Shown here: piece by piece, positions 60,595 through 64,000 of the stretch
How positions within the stretch are numbered: position 1 is the stretch's first letter
How the letters are laid out: each line of letters starts with the position of its first letter
Source: Mesorhizobium shangrilense
Lineage (GTDB): Bacteria > Pseudomonadota > Alphaproteobacteria > Rhizobiales > Rhizobiaceae
Direction of reading: 5' to 3'
Length of the DNA stretch: 64,000 nt
NCBI RefSeq assembly: GCF_028826155.1
Contig: NZ_JAQGPN010000003.1
Coordinates: 1-64,000, forward strand
The notes under the pieces: generated by a model
Databases searched by the model: none
The model's input: the letters and a program-made list of their open reading frames with translations, nothing else
What the model was told of the DNA's origin: nothing
Position numbers and translations under genes: made by a program

Positions 60595-62700
60595 CTACCT
60601 ACCGTCGGAGTTGGCCGTGTTCAGGTCGTTGAAGCTGCCGCCGCTTTCGGCCAGCTGGCGCAAGAGGCCGGGCGTCTGCCAGTAGTGGCTGTCCTCGCGC
60701 GCATAGGCCTCGATCCGTTCGACCAGCTGGCGTGCGCCGATGCGGTCGGCATGGTTGAGCGGTCCTCCGAGATGGCGCGGGAAGCCGTAGCCGAACAGGA
60801 ACACCGCATCGACGTCGATCGGATGCAGCGCAATGCCGTCCTCGACCACGCGGGCGGACTCCGAGATCATCGCGGTCATGTAGCGGGCGACGATTTCCTC
60901 CGGCGTGAAGGTGCGCGCCTGGATACCGTTGGCGGCGCGTTCGGCCTCCACGATGGCCAGGACGTCGGGGTTCGGGACCCGCCCGCCGGCATCGTCGTAG
61001 AGATAGTAGCCGCGCCCGGATTTGCGTCCGAACCAGCCCGCCTCGCAGATCCGGTCGGCGATCGCCACATAGCGTTCCTCGGCCGGCCGCGTGGGCGCCT
61101 TGCGCTTGCGGGTAGCCCAGCCGATGTCGAGGCCCGCGAGGTCGGCGACGGCGAACGGTCCCATGGCAAAGCCGAAATCCTCCAGCGCGCGATCGATCTC
61201 CTCGTAGGAGGCGCCGTCGAGCAACATGTAGTCCGCGGCCTTGCGGTAGTGGGCGAGGATGCGGTTGCCGATGAAGCCGTCGCACACGCCCGAGCGGACC
61301 GCCACCTTCTTCATGCGCGCGGCGAGCTCGAAGGCCGTCGCAACGATTTCAGGCGCGGTCTTCTCGGCGACGACCACTTCCAGCAGCCGCATGACATGGG
61401 CAGGGGAGAAGAAGTGCAGTCCGATCACATTCTGCTGCCGCGACGTTGCGGCGGCGATCTGGTTCACGTCGAGATAGGACGTGTTGGTCGCGAGGATGGC
61501 GCCCGCCTTGCAGATGCGGTCGAGTTGTCCGAACAGGCCGGTCTTGACCGCCATGTCCTCGAACACCGCCTCGACCACCAAGTCGACCGCAGCAAGCTTC
61601 TCCAGCTCCGTGGTCGTGTCGAACGCCGCGACAAGCCGGTCGCGCTGTTCGGCGGCGAGCTTGCCCCGCTTCACCGCGCCGTCAAGATTGCCGATCACCT
61701 TGGCCCGGGCCCGCTCGGCGCCCTCGGCGCTCGTTTCCACGAGGGTTGTCTTGATCCCGGCCTGCAGCAGCGCCGTGGCGATCCCCACGCCCATCGTGCC
61801 GCCGCCAATGACGCCGGCGCTGGCGACGGGCCGGGGCGCTGCGCCGGCTTCGGGAATCCGCTTGACGGCCCGCTCGGCGTTGAAGGCGTGGATGAGGCCC
61901 TGGCGGTCGGGACCGTCCATCAGCTCCAGGAAAAGGGCGCGTTCCGCCTTCAGTCCCTCGCCGATCGGATGGCCTGCATATGAAATCGCCTCGACGGCTT
62001 TGATCGGCGCTGCAAGGGCCGGTCGCTTCTTCTGGAGCCTGGCGGCGGCCGATGCGATGGTCGCCGGATCGATGGCGACGGCGATGTCTCCGGTGCGCCG
62101 GGTCGGTAGCGATCCGTCGAGGACGGCGCGCGCGGCGTCGAGTGCGGCCTGGCGCGGTTCGGCCTGCGAAAGCCGGTCCAGGATGCCGAGCGACTGCGCT
62201 TCCTCCGCCGGAACCTGCCGGCCCGAGGAAATGATCTCGATGGCGGCCTCGAGCGGGATCAGGCGGGGCAGGCGCTGCGTGCCGCCTGCGCCCGGAAGCA
62301 GGCCGAGCGTGACTTCGGGCAGGCCCACCCGCGCGCCGGCCAGGCCGACGCGTGCATGGGCGGCAAGCGCCACCTCCAGCCCGCCGCCGAAAGTGGGGCC
62401 ATGCACCACGGCCACGACCGGCTTGGCGCAGGCCTCGATGCGATTGCAGACATCGGGCAGCTTGGGATCGACCGGAGGCTTGCCGAACTCCCTGATGTCA
62501 GCGCCTGCCGAGAATGCGCGGCCTGTCCCGTAAAGGGCTACGACCTGCACCTGCGGGTCGCGCTCGAGTGTTTCCAGCGCCTGCGCCAATCCTTGCCGGA
62601 CGGCCGCGCCCAGTGCGTTGACCGGCGGATTGTCGATGCGCACGAGGCCGATCGCGCCTTCCAGTTCGATCGAAACCACGGCTTGTGTCTGTTCAGTCAT
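60595..62700 (-). CDS. bifunctional enoyl-CoA hydratase / 3-hydroxyacyl-CoA dehydrogenase (FadJ-like)
   Basis: A 701-residue trifunctional-type alpha protein. Residues 1-190 are an enoyl-CoA hydratase with both catalytic Glu (PTFGGGLEVALAAHAR, PEVTLGLLPGAGGTQRLP). A linker leads to the NAD domain (VIGGGTMGVGIATALLQAGI, about residue 300) and the 3-hydroxyacyl-CoA dehydrogenase domain with the catalytic His in NVIGLHFFSPAHVMRLLEVV and VCDGFIGNRILAHY. The start is ATG 62700 after an AGGAGG in the leader. It does the second and third steps of beta-oxidation, between the acyl-CoA dehydrogenases and the thiolase of the same operon. Confidence 0.94.
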   Translation of the reverse strand: MTEQTQAVVSIELEGAIGLVRIDNPPVNALGAAVRQGLAQALETLERDPQVQVVALYGTGRAFSAGADIREFGKPPVDPKLPDVCNRIEACAKPVVAVVHGPTFGGGLEVALAAHARVGLAGARVGLPEVTLGLLPGAGGTQRLPRLIPLEAAIEIISSGRQVPAEEAQSLGILDRLSQAEPRQAALDAARAVLDGSLPTRRTGDIAVAIDPATIASAAARLQKKRPALAAPIKAVEAISYAGHPIGEGLKAERALFLELMDGPDRQGLIHAFNAERAVKRIPEAGAAPRPVASAGVIGGGTMGVGIATALLQAGIKTTLVETSAEGAERARAKVIGNLDGAVKRGKLAAEQRDRLVAAFDTTTELEKLAAVDLVVEAVFEDMAVKTGLFGQLDRICKAGAILATNTSYLDVNQIAAATSRQQNVIGLHFFSPAHVMRLLEVVVAEKTAPEIVATAFELAARMKKVAVRSGVCDGFIGNRILAHYRKAADYMLLDGASYEEIDRALEDFGFAMGPFAVADLAGLDIGWATRKRKAPTRPAEERYVAIADRICEAGWFGRKSGRGYYLYDDAGGRVPNPDVLAIVEAERAANGIQARTFTPEEIVARYMTAMISESARVVEDGIALHPIDVDAVFLFGYGFPRHLGGPLNHADRIGARQLVERIEAYAREDSHYWQTPGLLRQLAESGGSFNDLNTANSDGR

Positions 62701-62726
62701 GATGTCCTCCTGTTTCGATCCGCCCG

Positions 62727-63917
62727 TCAGGCTACGCGCTCGATGACCATGGCGATGCCCTGGCCGACGCCGACGCACATCGACAGGCAGGCGTAGCGGC
62801 CGCCGCTCTGCTCGAGCTGGCGCATTGCGGTCAGCACCAGGCGCGCCCCGGACGCGCCGAGCGGATGGCCGATGGCGATCGCGCCGCCGTTGGGGTTCAG
62901 GCGGCTGTCGGCGGCGTCGAGGCCGAGCTGCTTGCAGCAGGCGAGCACCTGCGAGGCGAAGGCCTCGTTGATCTCGATCACGTCCATGTCCGCCAGCGTC
63001 AGGCCGGCGCGCTCCAGCGCCTTGGGCACGGCGAAGCCCGGCCCGATGCCCATGATGCGCGGCGGCACGCCGGCGACGGCGCCCGAGACGATGCGGGCGC
63101 GGGGCTTTGGTCCCAGCGTGCGCGATCCGATGAGGAGGGCCGCCGCGCCGTCATTGACGCCGGAGGCATTGGCCGCCGTCACCACGCCGCCCTCGAAGAT
63201 CGGCTTCAGCGTGGACATCTTCTCCAGCGTCGTGTCGGGCCGGGGATGTTCGTCCGCCGCGACCATATCCGTCGCGCCCTTGCGGCCGGCAAGCTCGATG
63301 GGCAGGATTTCGTCCTTGAAGAAGCCGGCGGCGCGGGCGCGCTCGTATTTCTGCTGGCTGGCGTGGGCGAAGGCGTCGGATTCGGCGCGGCCGATCTCAT
63401 AGTCCCGGGCCAGGTTGTCGGCGGTCTGCGGCATGGTGTAGTCGCCGAAGGCCTTGGCGAACGCCTTGTTCGGAAAACGCGTGCCGATGGTCGAATCGTA
63501 GATTTCCGGCTGGCGATGCCATGCCGCCGGCGACTTGGCCAGCACGAAGGGCGCGCGGCTCATGCTCTCCACGCCGCCGGCAAGATAGAGGTCCGCCTCG
63601 CCCACCGTTACCGAACGGGCAGCATCCAGCGCCGCCGCCATGCCGGAGCCGCACAGCCGGTTGACCGTCAGTCCGCCGGCTTCCTCGCGGACGCCGCCCA
63701 GCAGGCCGGCAAAGCGCGCGATGTTGCGGCTGTCCTCTCCCGACTGGCAGACATTGCCGAGCACCACATCCTCTATGCGCTCCACCGGCAGGGGAGAACG
63801 CGCCACCAGGGCGCGGATGACCTGCGCGGCCAGATCGTCCGGCCGAATGCCGGAGAGCGCACCGGCGTGGCGGCCGAACGGGCTGCGCAAACCGTCATAG
63901 ATGTATGCCTGGAGCAT
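62727..63917 (-). CDS. acetyl-CoA acyltransferase (thiolase)
   Basis: A 396-residue degradative thiolase. Nucleophile Cys89 in TVNRLCGSGMAAALDA, ELYLAGGVESMSRAPFV-like region, ANASGVNDGAAALLIGS, INEAFASQVLACC, His in NPNGGAIAIGHPLGASGARL and the second Cys in LSMCVGVGQG. I start at ATG 63917 behind GGAAGAGG; an upstream in-frame Met at 63938 is less likely. It cleaves 3-ketoacyl-CoA made by the FadJ-like enzyme and may be of the beta-ketoadipyl-CoA type. It is separated by 26 bases from the FadJ-like gene. Confidence 0.94.
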   Translation of the reverse strand: MLQAYIYDGLRSPFGRHAGALSGIRPDDLAAQVIRALVARSPLPVERIEDVVLGNVCQSGEDSRNIARFAGLLGGVREEAGGLTVNRLCGSGMAAALDAARSVTVGEADLYLAGGVESMSRAPFVLAKSPAAWHRQPEIYDSTIGTRFPNKAFAKAFGDYTMPQTADNLARDYEIGRAESDAFAHASQQKYERARAAGFFKDEILPIELAGRKGATDMVAADEHPRPDTTLEKMSTLKPIFEGGVVTAANASGVNDGAAALLIGSRTLGPKPRARIVSGAVAGVPPRIMGIGPGFAVPKALERAGLTLADMDVIEINEAFASQVLACCKQLGLDAADSRLNPNGGAIAIGHPLGASGARLVLTAMRQLEQSGGRYACLSMCVGVGQGIAMVIERVA

Positions 63918-63934
63918 GAGACCTCTTCCCTTCG

Positions 63935-64000
63935 TCAATGGCGCCCTTGGCGGACGAACTGCTGCTCGGCCCGACCGGCTTTCGCGCCGCGCGACGACAG
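63935..64000 (-). CDS. possible 3' end of an upstream minus-strand gene
   Basis: The last 66 bases read on the minus strand as 21 residues ending GRAEQQFVRQGRH and a TGA, 17 bases before the thiolase start. The spacing is normal for the next gene of the operon, and a short basic tail of this sort is plausible for an acyl-CoA synthetase or similar protein. The fragment is too short to assign, and no stop interrupts it to the window edge. Confidence 0.35.
   Translation of the reverse strand: MSSRGAKAGRAEQQFVRQGRH

Noticed and set aside
1-64000. CRISPR arrays, tRNA or rRNA genes, insertion sequences, phage or conjugation genes
   Set aside because: None were seen on reading both strands; no regular direct repeats or transposase/integrase motifs appear.

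Overview
The window is high-GC DNA that reads as a chromosome segment of an alphaproteobacterium, most likely Hyphomicrobiales (Rhizobiales). The grounds are the EtfB/EtfA pair, a HWE-family histidine kinase, a perfect GGAAC-N16-CGTT promoter of the EcfG general-stress type, a CtaG-type oxidase operon, and dense catabolic operons with ABC importers. The assignment is from gene style only. I saw no rRNA, tRNA, CRISPR array, insertion sequence or phage gene.

Layout. 1-3366: alpha/beta hydrolase, TetR regulator and the two electron-transfer flavoprotein subunits. 3886-9782: a tightly overlapped signalling operon (CHASE3-GAF hybrid kinase with three receiver domains, CheR-like methyltransferase, stand-alone CheB methylesterase domain, REC-HWE kinase). 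9848-19000: cytochrome b561 on the minus strand, then a plus-strand respiratory operon joining a three-subunit GMC dehydrogenase (TAT small subunit, FAD subunit, triheme cytochrome c) to a caa3-type oxidase (CoxB with a fused cytochrome c, a subunit I-III fusion, a small membrane protein, CtaG). 19025-19504: a general-stress FMN-binding protein behind the EcfG-type promoter.

19678-36650 is the most unusual part. Three consecutive plus-strand transcription units make up a catabolic island: (i) biotin carboxylase, PccB-like carboxyltransferase, 73-residue biotin carrier, PRISE-type enone reductase, small dimeric-barrel protein and a split NDP-forming acyl-CoA synthetase; (ii) NMT1/TauA-type ABC importer, EthD-domain protein and TauE-type permease; (iii) amidohydrolase, MmgE/PrpD protein, AccB-like carrier and a stand-alone carboxyltransferase of the pyruvate carboxylase / transcarboxylase 5S family. 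A GntR/UTRA regulator follows. Each unit starts at a promoter of the form TTGnnC-N16/17-TATGA(C/T) whose -10 lies inside the same ATATATATGA block, so I infer one regulon. Together the genes resemble the parts list of a biotin-dependent transcarboxylase plus its own carboxylase, for a substrate I cannot name.

36814-54090 is a sugar-type catabolic locus transcribed in two directions from a promoter region with a perfect 13-bp palindrome (TTACACTGTGTAA) beside a ROK regulator. The minus arm holds the ROK regulator, a fucose/arabinose-isomerase-like protein, a GH31 glycosidase, a CUT1 binding protein and two permeases, an enolase-superfamily enzyme, then a creatininase-family protein, a flavin oxidase and a ferredoxin-reductase-like protein. 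The plus arm holds the ABC ATPase, a PfkB kinase, an aldolase-like protein and an aldehyde dehydrogenase, ending in a strong terminator. 54144-54386 is an aldo-keto reductase relic. 54395-56005 is a choline-dehydrogenase-like GMC oxidoreductase. 56056-64000 is a minus-strand fatty-acyl beta-oxidation operon (thiolase, FadJ-like protein, two acyl-CoA dehydrogenases, a hotdog thioesterase) ending in an unusual fusion of a crotonase and a nitronate monooxygenase / FabK-like flavin domain.
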